64,000 nucleotides of DNA, from positions 1,054,001-1,118,000 of the forward strand of contig CAWJDO010000003.1 in assembly GCA_963841635.1 (NCBI GenBank), given 5' to 3'. The notes beneath the pieces were generated by a model. That model saw only the letters and a list, made by a program, of their open reading frames with translations. It ran no database searches and had not been told where the DNA came from. Shown piece after piece: positions 33,064 through 42,738 of the stretch (position 1 is the stretch's first letter; each line of letters opens with the position of its first letter). This DNA is from DASWZN01 sp963841635. GTDB lineage: Bacteria; Acidobacteriota; Terriglobia; Bryobacterales; Bryobacteraceae. The position numbers were made by a program, and so were the translations under genes.

Positions 33064-36000
33064 ATGACGAAATTGGCTCTGTTGTGTTCTGTTTTACTGT
33101 TGAGCGCCGTCTGCGTGTTCGGGCAAGGTGGTGGTAACGCCGCGATGAGCGGAACTGTTACCGACCCCAGCGGCGCCCTCATCGCCAGTGCCCGAGTCAC
33201 CATGATTCAAGCCGGCACCCAGATCAGACGCACGGCAACGACAAACGCGAGCGGACAGTTCACCATTTCCTCTCTGCCGCCCGCCACGTACCATTTATCT
33301 GTCGAGACGCCTGGTTTCAAAACTTATGCTCAGGACGTGACCCTTTTCGCCGACCAGGCGGGTTCGCTCCAAATCGCAATGCAACTCGGACAGACGCAGG
33401 AAACCGTAACCGTTGAAGCGACTGCAACAATGGTCAACACCACGACCCCTGTCATCGCGCAGGTCATTGAGACCCAGAGAGTCGTCGAGTTGCCGCTGAA
33501 CGGCCGCAACGCTGCCGACCTCACGAAACTGGTGGCCGGCACCGCGGACTCTTCCAACGCCGGAGCCGGCACCCAGCAGGGCGACACCAAACAAGTTCCC
33601 GGCACGGAGGCTTTTTCCGTTAATGGCGCGCGTGCCGATCAGGTCAGTTACAACCTGGATGGTGGAACGAACGAGGACTTGATGAGCAACACCAATAGCC
33701 CGTTCCCGTTCCCCGATGCCGTCCAGGAGTTCAGCGTTCAGACCAACAGTTTCGACTCGCAGTATGGGACGAATGCCGGCGCCGTGGTGAACGTCGTTAC
33801 CAAGTCGGGCACGAACGGGTTCCATGGCGACGGCTTCGAATTCGTCCGCAACCAGGTATTCAACGCCCGCAACTTCTTCGGCAAGGTGAGGGACCCGCTG
33901 AAACGCAATCAGTTCGGCGGCGTAGTTGGGGGGCCGATCAAGAAGGACTCCATGTTCTTCTTCTTCGGCTACCAGGGTACGAGGATCCGGACGCAGGCTG
34001 TGGCCAACAACAATACGATCCTGCCGACCGCGGCCAATCTCAACGGCGACTTCTCGAACTATCTGACCGCCGATCCTTCGGTGAATCCGCTGGCCAAGGT
34101 CATACAGATCAACGATCCCACCACGGGACAACTGTACTCGGGAAACCGGATTCCGGCGGCGCAACTCAGTTCCGTCTCACTGGCCATGGTGAAGTTTTTC
34201 CCGATCGCTCAGGCGCTGCCCAACGGTCGTTTTTCGTATCTGCAGCCGACCTCGCAGAACCAGGACGAGTATGTCGGCCGGGTCGATAAGAGCCTCCGCG
34301 GCGGTCAGGACAGGCTTTACGGCAGGTATTATCTGAACCGTTATGTTCATGCGCCTGGATACGATGGCGCGGACTTGCTGACCGACGTGCCCGGTTCCAC
34401 GGTTCAAAGTCAGAACGGCGCTCTGGGCTACACCTGGGTGCCGAGGCCGAACCTCCTGAATAACTTCGTGCTTACCGTCATGCGCGATGCTTCGAGTCGC
34501 GGCCAGGGCGGGCAGGTTCCGCAGTTCAACGACTTCGGCTCAAACGTGTGGCAGCTTCCTAAGGATCAAGGCGGCATTCGCTCCTTCGCCGCCAGTCAGG
34601 GATACTTCTCCACCACAAGCCCATCCACCGGAATCGGAAGCTTCACGCTGGGCGCTTTCACCCGCAACATCGGTGAAATTCGCGATCAGGTCAGTTGGAC
34701 GCGCGGCTCCCACAGCTTCAGCTTTGGAGCGAACATCGAGCGCGACTATTCGATCATCCGCAATACCGACCTCCAGAACGGGAGCTGGTCTTTCACGGAA
34801 AACTACTCGAACCTCGCCCTCGCAAGTTGGATGGTCGGTCACATGCACTCGTTCAGTCAGACTTCGGGCGACTACTCGGACTCGATACAAAACGTACTCG
34901 GGTTCTTCGCTCAGGATCTCTGGAAAGCCCGCCAGAATCTCACATTGACGATTGGCATCCGTTACGAGCCCCAGGGCGTCATGCGAGAGAAATATGGCCG
35001 CATTGAGCAGTTCGATCCGCAAGCCTACGCCGCGAACGTGCGATCGACGGTCATCCCGACGGCGCCTGTAGGCGAGATGTTCGTCGGTGATTCTTACAAG
35101 GGTTGGACGGTGCCGGCCACCGGTCAACACGGGGACTACAACAACTGGGCTCCTCGCCTGGGCATTGCCTGGGACATCTCGGGCAATGGCAAGACGGTCA
35201 TCCGCAGCGGTGGCGGCGTCTTCTATTCGTCACGCCTGCCAGGCCTGTTCCTGAACGACGCTTCCATCAGCCAGCCGTTCAGCCTCCGCACCGACCTGAC
35301 GGAACCCGGTAACGGGCAGCCTAACAACCTGATTCCTTTCGCGAATCCATTGCAGAGCCAGCCGGCTTTCGCCGCGGCCTTTCCGATTCGCTACACTTTG
35401 GGGACGATTCCTGCCGGCGGCGTTCCATTCACCCTGCCCGTCACTCTCTTTGGCCTGATGCCCGGCATACGCTGGAAAACTCCGACTACGTACGACTGGA
35501 ATCTCACCATCGAGCATCAGTTGGGTTCCGACATGATCGTCGATGCCTCGTACGTGGGCTTACGCGCGACGAATCTTCGGCAGGATATCGACTTGAATCC
35601 CAGGGGAACCGGCGTCGGCACCGATGCCAGCCGCCAGTATCACGGATATCTGGACATCTACGAAAACGCAAATACCGGGATGTCCAATTACAACGCTCTG
35701 CAGGTCAATTTGCGAAAGCATCCGGGCGGCACCAAGCCGGTCCTCAAAGACCTGACCTTGTTGGCCAACTACACCTTCTCGAAGGCGATGACAATCGGTC
35801 TGGCCGATAACGGCGGCATCACGGACCTTGGTTCCAGCAAGGGATCGGGCATGCCGTACGGCAGCCCGAGCCAAAAGTCGTTCGACACCGGTCCTGCACC
35901 GTTCGATCACTCTCAGGTGTTCATCGCCTCATTTGTTTGGGATCTCCCCCGCCTGAAGGGCATGAACGGTTTCGTGCGAGCGCTGGCCGGCGGATGGCAA

Positions 36001-36471
36001 TGGTCCGGTATCATCGCGCACTACACGGGGGACCCGCTGACGATCCTCGCCGGGACCGACCGATCGCTTACGAACCTAGGTAACGATCGCGCCAACTTCA
36101 CCGGTAGCCAGGACCAGTACGGCCAGACGGCGCCGTCCGGTCAGCGCAGCGGGTGCGGGTCCGCAACGTGCGTGCCATGGCTCAACACGTCGCTATTCGC
36201 CCTGCCGGCAATCGGTACTTTCGGAAACATCGGAAAGGGCGCTTTCCGCGGTCCGGGCCGGACGAACATGGACACCGCGCTGATGAAGAACCTTTATCCG
36301 TTCAGCCGGCGGGAAAGCATGTACCTGCAACTGCGCGGCGATTTCTTCAACGTCTTCAACCACTCGCAGTTCAACGATCCGACCGTAAGCAGGAACTCCG
36401 GGAACTTCGGCGGGATTTACGGGGCCTATGATCCGCGTATTATCCAGCTGGCGATGAAGTTCTATTTCTGA
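33064..36471 (+). CDS. TonB-dependent-receptor-like outer membrane protein with N-terminal carboxypeptidase-like domain
   Basis: A 1135-residue outer membrane protein of the Oar type common in Acidobacteriota. Signal peptide MTKLALLCSVLLLSAVCVFG. Residues about 28-115 are a CarboxypepD_reg-like beta domain (MSGTVTDPSGALIASARVTM). The plug region has VVELPLNGRNAADLTKLVAG and FSVNGARADQVSYNLDGGTN, and a long barrel with alternating aromatic strands ends in IIQLAMKFYF with the terminal Phe needed for outer membrane insertion. It probably imports an oligosaccharide or peptide. Two sulfatase genes follow. Confidence 0.9.
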   Translation: MTKLALLCSVLLLSAVCVFGQGGGNAAMSGTVTDPSGALIASARVTMIQAGTQIRRTATTNASGQFTISSLPPATYHLSVETPGFKTYAQDVTLFADQAGSLQIAMQLGQTQETVTVEATATMVNTTTPVIAQVIETQRVVELPLNGRNAADLTKLVAGTADSSNAGAGTQQGDTKQVPGTEAFSVNGARADQVSYNLDGGTNEDLMSNTNSPFPFPDAVQEFSVQTNSFDSQYGTNAGAVVNVVTKSGTNGFHGDGFEFVRNQVFNARNFFGKVRDPLKRNQFGGVVGGPIKKDSMFFFFGYQGTRIRTQAVANNNTILPTAANLNGDFSNYLTADPSVNPLAKVIQINDPTTGQLYSGNRIPAAQLSSVSLAMVKFFPIAQALPNGRFSYLQPTSQNQDEYVGRVDKSLRGGQDRLYGRYYLNRYVHAPGYDGADLLTDVPGSTVQSQNGALGYTWVPRPNLLNNFVLTVMRDASSRGQGGQVPQFNDFGSNVWQLPKDQGGIRSFAASQGYFSTTSPSTGIGSFTLGAFTRNIGEIRDQVSWTRGSHSFSFGANIERDYSIIRNTDLQNGSWSFTENYSNLALASWMVGHMHSFSQTSGDYSDSIQNVLGFFAQDLWKARQNLTLTIGIRYEPQGVMREKYGRIEQFDPQAYAANVRSTVIPTAPVGEMFVGDSYKGWTVPATGQHGDYNNWAPRLGIAWDISGNGKTVIRSGGGVFYSSRLPGLFLNDASISQPFSLRTDLTEPGNGQPNNLIPFANPLQSQPAFAAAFPIRYTLGTIPAGGVPFTLPVTLFGLMPGIRWKTPTTYDWNLTIEHQLGSDMIVDASYVGLRATNLRQDIDLNPRGTGVGTDASRQYHGYLDIYENANTGMSNYNALQVNLRKHPGGTKPVLKDLTLLANYTFSKAMTIGLADNGGITDLGSSKGSGMPYGSPSQKSFDTGPAPFDHSQVFIASFVWDLPRLKGMNGFVRALAGGWQWSGIIAHYTGDPLTILAGTDRSLTNLGNDRANFTGSQDQYGQTAPSGQRSGCGSATCVPWLNTSLFALPAIGTFGNIGKGAFRGPGRTNMDTALMKNLYPFSRRESMYLQLRGDFFNVFNHSQFNDPTVSRNSGNFGGIYGAYDPRIIQLAMKFYF

Positions 36472-36475
36472 GGTG

Positions 36476-36511
36476 CGCGCCCGTGCTGCGCAATCGCGTC
36501 GTGCGGGCGCG
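36476..36511 (+). terminator. Possible hairpin terminator after the receptor gene
   Basis: CGCGCCCG (36476-36483) pairs with CGGGCGCG (36504-36511) around a 20-base loop, just after the receptor stop. There is no T run, so factor-independent termination would be weak. Confidence 0.3.
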
Positions 36512-36654
36512 TTCGTTGGAGCCTTGCGCTGCGTTGGTTGGCTTGGCCGTCTGGTTCAACCCAGCTGACGGTAGTACGCGATCAGGTCCAGCGTTGGCGG
36601 CCGCCGGCTCAAGGCGCCCAGGAAACCGACGACCTGGCAGCTCGTACTGACGGG

Positions 36655-38184
36655 TCAACCCTGCGAGCGATCCGGCCGCCGGTAGAATTCGTCCGGAAAA
36701 TCGGCTGCGTGCGAACGATCCGGGTTGCGCAGGCGTGCCTGAAATCCGCTATCGGGATAGAGAGGCATCTGCATGCCTCCCGTGCTTTCTAACGTCGCGA
36801 ACAGCCTCTCGCGCATGCGCTGAGCGATGGCCTGGTGTTCCGGACTGAAGATCAGGTTGCGCATCTCCGCCGGATCATCATGGAGGTCGTACAACTCATC
36901 CATGTCCCAGACGCCGTGATATCGAATGAACTTGTAGCGGTCTTCACGCAGGGCGTGCATGGTCGGGGTCTGCGGGAAATTGCGCTCCCAGTAGTATTCG
37001 TACAGCAGCTCTTTGCGCCACTGGGTGGGGATCCCCTGGGCCAGCGGCAGCAGGTTTCCTCCGACGCATTGGGAAGGCGCCTCGAGGCCGGCGGCGGCAA
37101 GAAACGTAGGCATCAGATCGACGTTCGCCACGACGTTCTCGACGGTGCGGCCGCCGTGGAATAGCTCCGGACAACGCGCCAGGAGCGGCACGCGCATCGA
37201 TTCCTCATAGGCATTGCGCTTGTCGATGAGGCCGTGCTCCCCGAACGCGAACCCGTTGTCGCCCATGTAGACAATGAGCGTCGAATCCAGCTCGCCGCGG
37301 TTGCGCAGTTCGTCATACACGCGCCCGAGGCTGTCGTCCACTCCGCCCAACGTCTCCACATAGCGCTTGTAGTATTCCCCGATGTTGAGGCCGGAGTGAT
37401 AGGGATACTCCACCCCATGCCAGCTATTGCGCTGGTTCTGGGCCCACATGGGGCGGTGCTGCGCCCGCTCATCCGGTGTGGCCATGGACTTGGGGTACAC
37501 GAACTCCCGATCCTTGTAGCGGCCCTTGTACTTCTCCGGCGGAACGAAATCGGCGTGGACGGCCTTGTGCGAGAGGTACAGAAAGTAAGGCTCGTCCTTC
37601 TTGCGTGCCCGCAGCCAGTCGAGCGCGTAATCGGTGAGTTCGTCGGTGATGTAGCCCTTCTGGGGGACGCGGCGGCCATCCACGTTCAGACCGTTGCTGT
37701 CGGGCAGATAGGTCCCCTGACCTCGAAAGCTCACCCAGCGATCGAAGCCCGGTTGCGGGTCGTCCGACTCTCCCCCCATGTGCCATTTGCCGATGAAGGC
37801 GGTGCTGTATCCGGCACTCTTCAGAAGCTGCGGGAAGAACCGCGTGCCGCGCGGGATGGCCGTGTTGTTGTCCACGATGCCGTGCTGATGAGCGTACCTG
37901 CCCGTCAGGATGGAGGCCCGGCTGGGGCTGCACAGAGACGTTGTGACGAATGCGTTCTTGAAGTGGACGCCGTCGCGGGCGAGCGTGTCGAGTTGCGGCG
38001 TCTCCAGCCACGGTTGCCCTTTGAGGAACCCGAAGGCGTCGTAGCGGTGGTCGTCCGTGAGGATGAAAATGAGATTCCTCGGCCTGACGCCCGGGATGCG
38101 CTTCAGGTCGATGTTCTGGGCGCCGAAGGCCGCGGCCACCCCGGCCAGAGCGCCACCGATGAACCCGCGACGTTTGATCGCCAT
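36655..38184 (-). CDS. Tat-exported sulfatase
   Basis: A 509-residue arylsulfatase-family enzyme. The N-terminus KRRGFIGGALAGVAAAFG is a twin-arginine signal. The metal-binding start is LIFILTDDHRYDAFGF. The formylglycine motif C-x-P-x-R is SLCSPSRASILTGRYAHQHG, here C-S-P-S-R, the standard sulfatase form. Later segments GKWHMGG and YMGDNGFAFGEHGL supply the other active-site residues. It is likely periplasmic and removes sulfate from a polysaccharide. It is divergent from the next sulfatase, with about 114 bp between starts. Confidence 0.92.
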   Translation of the reverse strand: MAIKRRGFIGGALAGVAAAFGAQNIDLKRIPGVRPRNLIFILTDDHRYDAFGFLKGQPWLETPQLDTLARDGVHFKNAFVTTSLCSPSRASILTGRYAHQHGIVDNNTAIPRGTRFFPQLLKSAGYSTAFIGKWHMGGESDDPQPGFDRWVSFRGQGTYLPDSNGLNVDGRRVPQKGYITDELTDYALDWLRARKKDEPYFLYLSHKAVHADFVPPEKYKGRYKDREFVYPKSMATPDERAQHRPMWAQNQRNSWHGVEYPYHSGLNIGEYYKRYVETLGGVDDSLGRVYDELRNRGELDSTLIVYMGDNGFAFGEHGLIDKRNAYEESMRVPLLARCPELFHGGRTVENVVANVDLMPTFLAAAGLEAPSQCVGGNLLPLAQGIPTQWRKELLYEYYWERNFPQTPTMHALREDRYKFIRYHGVWDMDELYDLHDDPAEMRNLIFSPEHQAIAQRMRERLFATLESTGGMQMPLYPDSGFQARLRNPDRSHAADFPDEFYRRPDRSQG

Positions 38185-38298
38185 ATCAGCTCAAGTGTAA
38201 TCGCTTCGGCGGGGGGGCAGGTGCATGGGGCGCGTCTGTCCGCTTGCCGGCGCGCGCGGTTCGGTCAACGCGGTAAAATCGCGGTGCGGAGGAGAACC

Positions 38299-39852
38299 AT
38301 GAACCGAAGAGCTTTCATCGGAGCCGCCGGAGCCGGAGCGCTCGGAGCGCGGGCCGCGTCCACGGATGCGCCCAGCCAGGTGGTTCTCCTCATGACCGAT
38401 ACCACCCGCTGGGACATGCTCAATTGCTACCGCGACACGGGGCTGAAGACTCCGAACCTGGACAGGCTGGCGGCGCAAGGCGTGCGGTTCGAGCGGGCAT
38501 ACACCTGCCAGCCGGTATGCGCGCCGGCGCGCTCCGCGCTGTTCACGGGCACGTGGCCGCACACCAACGGCGCGTGGGGCAACTCCATGGCGCTCGGCCA
38601 GGTCTCGCACACCGTGGGCCAGCGCTTGCAGGACGCCGGCGTCCGCACGGCCTACGTCGGCAAGTGGCATCTGGACGGCTCCGACTACTTCGGTACAGGA
38701 CGCTGCCCCGCGGGATGGGACCCGCGCTACTGGTATGACGGCCGGCGCTACCTCGACGAGCTGTCCGAGAAAGACCGCGTGCGATCCCGCAGCACGGACA
38801 CGAATCGGGAACCGGCGTTGTCGGAGGAATTCCTCTTCGGCCACAGGTGCTCCAACCGCGCCATCGATTTCCTTTCCAAACACGGCGGCGAGACGTTCTT
38901 TCTCACGGTCTCCTACGACGAACCGCACGGCCCGTTCCTATGCCCGCGGCCGTATTCGGAGATGTACAAGGACTTCACGTTTCCCGTCTCGCAGAATCTC
39001 GACGATCCGCTCACGGCCAAGCCGGAGCATCAGCGCGTGTGGGCAGGGCCGCGGCTGGCGCGCGAGGCGGAGATCGCCGGCCTCCGCCAGCCCGATTACT
39101 TCGGCTGCCACACCTATTCGGATTACGAGATAGGCCGCGTGCTGGATGCGGTGGACAAGTACGCGCCGAACGCGCTGGTGATGTACACCTCGGACCACGG
39201 GGACTTCCTCGGCGCGCACCGCCTTTCGGGGAAGGGCCCCGCGACGTACGACGAGATCGCTCGGATTCCGTTCCTGGCTCGCTGGCCGGGCCGCATGCCG
39301 CAAGGCGCGGTGTGTCCGTACCCGATCTCACATATCGATGTCACGCCCACCATACTCGACGCACTGGGGTTGCCGGTTCCCAAGCCCCTCGAGGGCAAGA
39401 GCATGCTGGCGACCTTTCGCAATCCGGCTGTGCGGCCCAACCCGAGCGTCTTCCTGGAATGGGGCCGGTACGAAGTGGATCACGACGGCTTCGGCGGATT
39501 TCAACCTATGCGCGCGGCGTTCGACGGCCGCTACAAGCTCACTATCAACCTGCTCACTTCGGACGAGCTCTACGACCTTCAGAACGACGCGGCGGAAATG
39601 GTGAACCTCATCCAATCGCCCGAGCATGCCACGGCGCGCAACCGGCTGCACGACTCGATCATCCAGTGGATGCACCGGACGCGCGATCCGTTCCGCGGAT
39701 ACTACTGGGGACGCCGCTCGTGGCGGCCGGACTACCCGGTCTCCTGGGCGGGGCTCGGAATGACCCGCCAGCGCGAGGACGATGGCTACGAGCCGCGTCA
39801 ACTGGTCTACGAGACGGGTCTGGAGATGAAGGACGCGGTGCGGAAGAAATAA
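38299..39852 (+). CDS. Tat-exported sulfatase with CAPAR active-site motif
   Basis: A 517-residue sulfatase. Tat-like start MNRRAFIGAAGAGALGARAA; VVLLMTDTTRWDMLNCY binds the metal; the formylglycine motif is QPVCAPARSALFTGTWPHTN, C-A-P-A-R, so the third position is Ala rather than Ser but Cys, Pro and Arg are kept. GKWHLDG and MYTSDHGDFLGAHRL follow. The frame is open far upstream, but GGAGGAG just before ATG 38299 and the signal peptide fix the start. It is divergently placed from the other sulfatase. Confidence 0.92.
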   Translation: MNRRAFIGAAGAGALGARAASTDAPSQVVLLMTDTTRWDMLNCYRDTGLKTPNLDRLAAQGVRFERAYTCQPVCAPARSALFTGTWPHTNGAWGNSMALGQVSHTVGQRLQDAGVRTAYVGKWHLDGSDYFGTGRCPAGWDPRYWYDGRRYLDELSEKDRVRSRSTDTNREPALSEEFLFGHRCSNRAIDFLSKHGGETFFLTVSYDEPHGPFLCPRPYSEMYKDFTFPVSQNLDDPLTAKPEHQRVWAGPRLAREAEIAGLRQPDYFGCHTYSDYEIGRVLDAVDKYAPNALVMYTSDHGDFLGAHRLSGKGPATYDEIARIPFLARWPGRMPQGAVCPYPISHIDVTPTILDALGLPVPKPLEGKSMLATFRNPAVRPNPSVFLEWGRYEVDHDGFGGFQPMRAAFDGRYKLTINLLTSDELYDLQNDAAEMVNLIQSPEHATARNRLHDSIIQWMHRTRDPFRGYYWGRRSWRPDYPVSWAGLGMTRQREDDGYEPRQLVYETGLEMKDAVRKK

Positions 39853-39996
39853 CTAACTGGCAGGCTGACGGTCCGCGTCTTGCCGCGGCCGCCTTGCGTG
39901 GGCATTTCAACGCCGAACCAGGGATGATACAATTCAATCACTCAAACAAGTATTTCGACGGCGGATCGACCGAAACGCAGGCCCCTGGGAGGCTGA

Positions 39997-40479
39997 ATGC
40001 TCACTTATCGGACGATCTATGAGCTCATCCGGCGCATACTGGCCGAGCGCGGCTACCGCGCCGCCGAGGCGATCCTTCCAAAGACCTTGCTTTCGGACGC
40101 GCTGGTTTCGGATCAGGACTGGGAGGCCCTCCAGCGCGGCGTCCACCGTGCGTTCGGCTTCTTCGTGCCGCTCGACCAGATGCGCCTGCGGACCGTGCGC
40201 GACCTGGCTCGCGAGCCGGGCGCGCGCGACTTTCCTGCAACCCGGCGAAGCTGCGGGCGGCGATGTGTGGACGCGGCGCTAAATCCCTCCGCCGGTTTCA
40301 GGCTCCCCGTGCGAGCGAACCACCCACGGGCGCCAGCGCACGGCCAGTGCCTCACGTCGTCGCCTTGCGGTTCGCCTTGCGAGAACTCGCCCACCTCGCG
40401 CACCAACTCGCCGACGACGGCTTCGACGGGTTGGCTGTGCAGCCGCTCCAGCGTCGTCACGAGCCGCTCTTCGGAATAG
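39997..40479 (+). CDS. Carrier-protein-like small protein, end uncertain
   Basis: The first 75 residues (MLTYRTIYELIRRILAERGY, ALVSDQDWEALQRGVHRAFG, LRTVRDLA) look like an acyl-carrier-protein fold but lack a DSL serine. Beyond about 40215 the frame runs antisense through a broken phosphatase gene and is not credible. In another frame the sequence continues to TAA at 40280-40282 (TFLQPGEAAGGDVWTRR), one base outside the phosphatase end. The true gene may therefore be about 90 residues with one frameshift. Confidence 0.4.
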   Translation: MLTYRTIYELIRRILAERGYRAAEAILPKTLLSDALVSDQDWEALQRGVHRAFGFFVPLDQMRLRTVRDLAREPGARDFPATRRSCGRRCVDAALNPSAGFRLPVRANHPRAPAHGQCLTSSPCGSPCENSPTSRTNSPTTASTGWLCSRSSVVTSRSSE

Positions 40480-40600
40480 CAATTGGCGCTACCGTCCTCG
40501 GCGTCGCTCACCCCGTCGGTGTAAAGCACCAGCGCGTCGCCGGGCTCGAGCGTTGCATGACCCGTGTCGAAGGCCGACTTCTCGAACATGCCGACCGCGC
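40279..40600 (-). pseudogene. C-terminal fragment of a SpoIIE/RsbU-type phosphatase
   Basis: On the minus strand the sequence reads AVGMFEKSAFDTGHATLEPG, DALVLYTDGVSDAEDG and EFSQGEPQGDDV, the end of a PP2C-type SpoIIE domain. After DDV the frame slips by one base and the natural ending ALAVRWRPWVVRSHGEPETG continues to a stop at 40279. The first two thirds of the protein are missing; the Pal-like gene begins in its place. It is a truncated and frameshifted relic. Confidence 0.75.
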
Positions 40601-40615
40601 GCCACCGGAGATGCG

Positions 40616-41215
40616 TCAGGACTGCGGCTTCCGCGCCATCGCCACGATGTGGATGCGACGGTTCTTCTGCCAGCAGGCCTCGTTATGGTCGGTGCAGACG
40701 GGACGCTCCTTGCCGTAGCTGATCACGGAAAGCTGGCCCGACGGGATGCCTACCTCGACCAGGTAGTCCTTGGCGGCCGCCGCCCTGCGATCGCCCAGGC
40801 CAATGTTGTACTCCTCCGAGCCTCGCTCGTCGCAGTGGCCCTGAACAGTGAGCTTGTAGTCCGGGTAGTGGGACAGGATGGTGCGCAGTTCGGTCGAATC
40901 GGCCTGGAGCGCTCTTACCGCATCGGGACGGATGGTGGCCTTGTCGTAATCGAAATACGCGTCCTCGATCCGGGCCAGCAACTCGTCGATGCGGGCGCGG
41001 GTGGCCGCGTTAGGATACGGTTGTGGGGCTGGCTTTACCGCGGGAGGCATCGTCGAAGCCCGCACGGGAGCCGGTGCAGGTTTCGGAGCACTCACCGCCG
41101 CTACGGGAGGCGGCGGCGGGGCCGGTAGTTTCATCGCGACCTTTTTGGTGCAGCCGATACCGATCAGGGAAACGGCCGCGAAGACAGCGATCGTCAGCAT
41201 GCGGGAACGGTTCAT
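40616..41215 (-). CDS. Pal-like OmpA-domain lipoprotein
   Basis: A 199-residue lipoprotein. The signal LTIAVFAAVSLIGIGC ends in the lipobox Cys. A Pro/Ala-rich linker follows (residues 25-65). The C-terminal OmpA-like domain has AYFDYDKATIRPDAVRALQA, VQGHCDERGSEEYNIGLGDR RAAAAKDYL and NRRIHIVAM, which bind peptidoglycan. It should anchor the outer membrane. No tol genes lie nearby. Confidence 0.9.
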   Translation of the reverse strand: MNRSRMLTIAVFAAVSLIGIGCTKKVAMKLPAPPPPPVAAVSAPKPAPAPVRASTMPPAVKPAPQPYPNAATRARIDELLARIEDAYFDYDKATIRPDAVRALQADSTELRTILSHYPDYKLTVQGHCDERGSEEYNIGLGDRRAAAAKDYLVEVGIPSGQLSVISYGKERPVCTDHNEACWQKNRRIHIVAMARKPQS

Positions 41216-41328
41216 CTGGGAATCCTCTCTAGCATCAATTGAACCGTCGATCCGGCGCGATTGAAATCCTGTGGGGACAGGATTCTTACGGTCTCACCGC
41301 TCGGCTACACTCGAACAAGAGGCGAATC

Positions 41329-42738
41329 TTGTGGCTCCGGCCGAATAACAGCTCCCAAGAGGGAGGTATCGCGCGCCGCAGGCGACCGTGGTTCGTGTTG
41401 TCGCTGGGCTTCGGTGGGTTACTGTTGTGCATCCTCACGGCAGCGGCCGGCACGCTGCTCGCGCTGGCTAGGGTGCGCAACGATGAGGCCCAAACTCGCA
41501 AGGCATTTCTCGCACACCTAGCCTCGCTGGAGCAGATCCGCTCCCAGATCTATCTGTCCGGCACATACGTTCGGGACTTCCTGCTGGCGCCGGACTCGGC
41601 CGCAGCCGCGGCGCAAGCATCGCGGCTAGCCGAACTCGAGCACGAGAGTCACAGCGCCCTGAAAGCCTACTCCCAGTCGTTGGAGGCCGAAGAGAGGCAG
41701 CCTTTCCTGGCCCTCCGGTCGGAGATCGAAGCGTATTGGCGGGTCCTGGACGGTACCATGGCGTGGTCGCCCAGCGAACGGAACCGACTTCGCTATTCGT
41801 TCTTCTACAACGAGCTGGTTCCGCGGCGTACCGCCATGTTACAGATCGCCGACCGGATCGCATCGGTACATGAGCGCGGCCTGAGCCGCGCCGAGGGCCG
41901 ATCCGCCGCTTCTACCGAGACCTTGCGCCGGTCGCTGGAGATCATCTTCGCGATCACGGTCCTGGGAGGTTTAGCGCTGGCGCTGGCTACGATTGCCTCC
42001 ACGTTACGGCTGGAGCGCGAGCTCGAACGCCGCCTCTCGGAAAACCTCGACGCTCGAAGAGATCTGCAGGAACTCTCCGCGCGGCTTCTGAGCACGCAGG
42101 AGAACGAACGCCGGTCGCTGGCTCGGGAGTTGCACGACGAGGTTGGCCAGTCTCTGTCCGCCATTCTCATGGAGGCTGACAGCGCAGAGTGCGCGGAGAG
42201 TGCGGCGCAGGCGCGCGAGCATCTGGGCTCCATTCGGAAGCTGGCCGAGAAGACGGTTGGCGAGGTGCGCGATCTGGCGCTGCTGCTACGTCCCTCCATG
42301 CTCGACGACCTCGGGCTCGTGCCAGCTCTGAACTGGCATGCCCGGGAAATGGCCAAGCGCTCCGGCCTCAACGTGCTGGTCCGGGCGGACGGTGCCGACG
42401 TGGATCTGCCCGAAGAGCACAAGACGTGCATCTACCGGATGGTGCAGGAGGCGACCAACAACTCCGCCCGCCACGCGAGAGCCCGAACGGTCGAAGTGGT
42501 CGTTCGGCGCGACGGTGCCCGGGTGCTCTTCACGATCCAGGACGATGGCGCCGGCTTTGATCCTCAGCATGTTCGAGGGCTGGGGCTGCTCGGAATGGAA
42601 GAGCGCGTCCGCCGACTGGGAGGGCGACTCACAATCGACTCCCAGCCGGGCCGTGGCACGCTGGTTTCGGCCGAACTGCCCCTGGTCGAGCTGGCGCGAA
42701 AGAATGGACATGAACCAGATTCGAATTCTGCTGGCTGA
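41329..42738 (+). CDS. NarX-type sensor histidine kinase
   Basis: About 469 residues from TTG 41329, chosen because AGAGG lies 6-7 bp before it; the frame is open from 41239. Membrane helix near the start (VLSLGFGGLLLCILTAAAG), a four-helix periplasmic sensor, a second helix (FAITVLGGLALALATIA), then the HisKA_3 box SLARELHDEVGQSLSAILME (His near 268). The ATPase domain has EATNNSARHARA, IQDDGAGFDP and GLGLLGMEERVRRLGG. It overlaps its response regulator. It is paralogous to the kinase at 49.5-50.9 kb. Confidence 0.9.
   Translation: MWLRPNNSSQEGGIARRRRPWFVLSLGFGGLLLCILTAAAGTLLALARVRNDEAQTRKAFLAHLASLEQIRSQIYLSGTYVRDFLLAPDSAAAAAQASRLAELEHESHSALKAYSQSLEAEERQPFLALRSEIEAYWRVLDGTMAWSPSERNRLRYSFFYNELVPRRTAMLQIADRIASVHERGLSRAEGRSAASTETLRRSLEIIFAITVLGGLALALATIASTLRLERELERRLSENLDARRDLQELSARLLSTQENERRSLARELHDEVGQSLSAILMEADSAECAESAAQAREHLGSIRKLAEKTVGEVRDLALLLRPSMLDDLGLVPALNWHAREMAKRSGLNVLVRADGADVDLPEEHKTCIYRMVQEATNNSARHARARTVEVVVRRDGARVLFTIQDDGAGFDPQHVRGLGLLGMEERVRRLGGRLTIDSQPGRGTLVSAELPLVELARKNGHEPDSNSAG

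Noticed and set aside
37234..38298. Long in-frame extension upstream of the second sulfatase
   Set aside because: It is antisense to the first sulfatase; ATG 38299 has GGAGGAG and a Tat signal directly after it.
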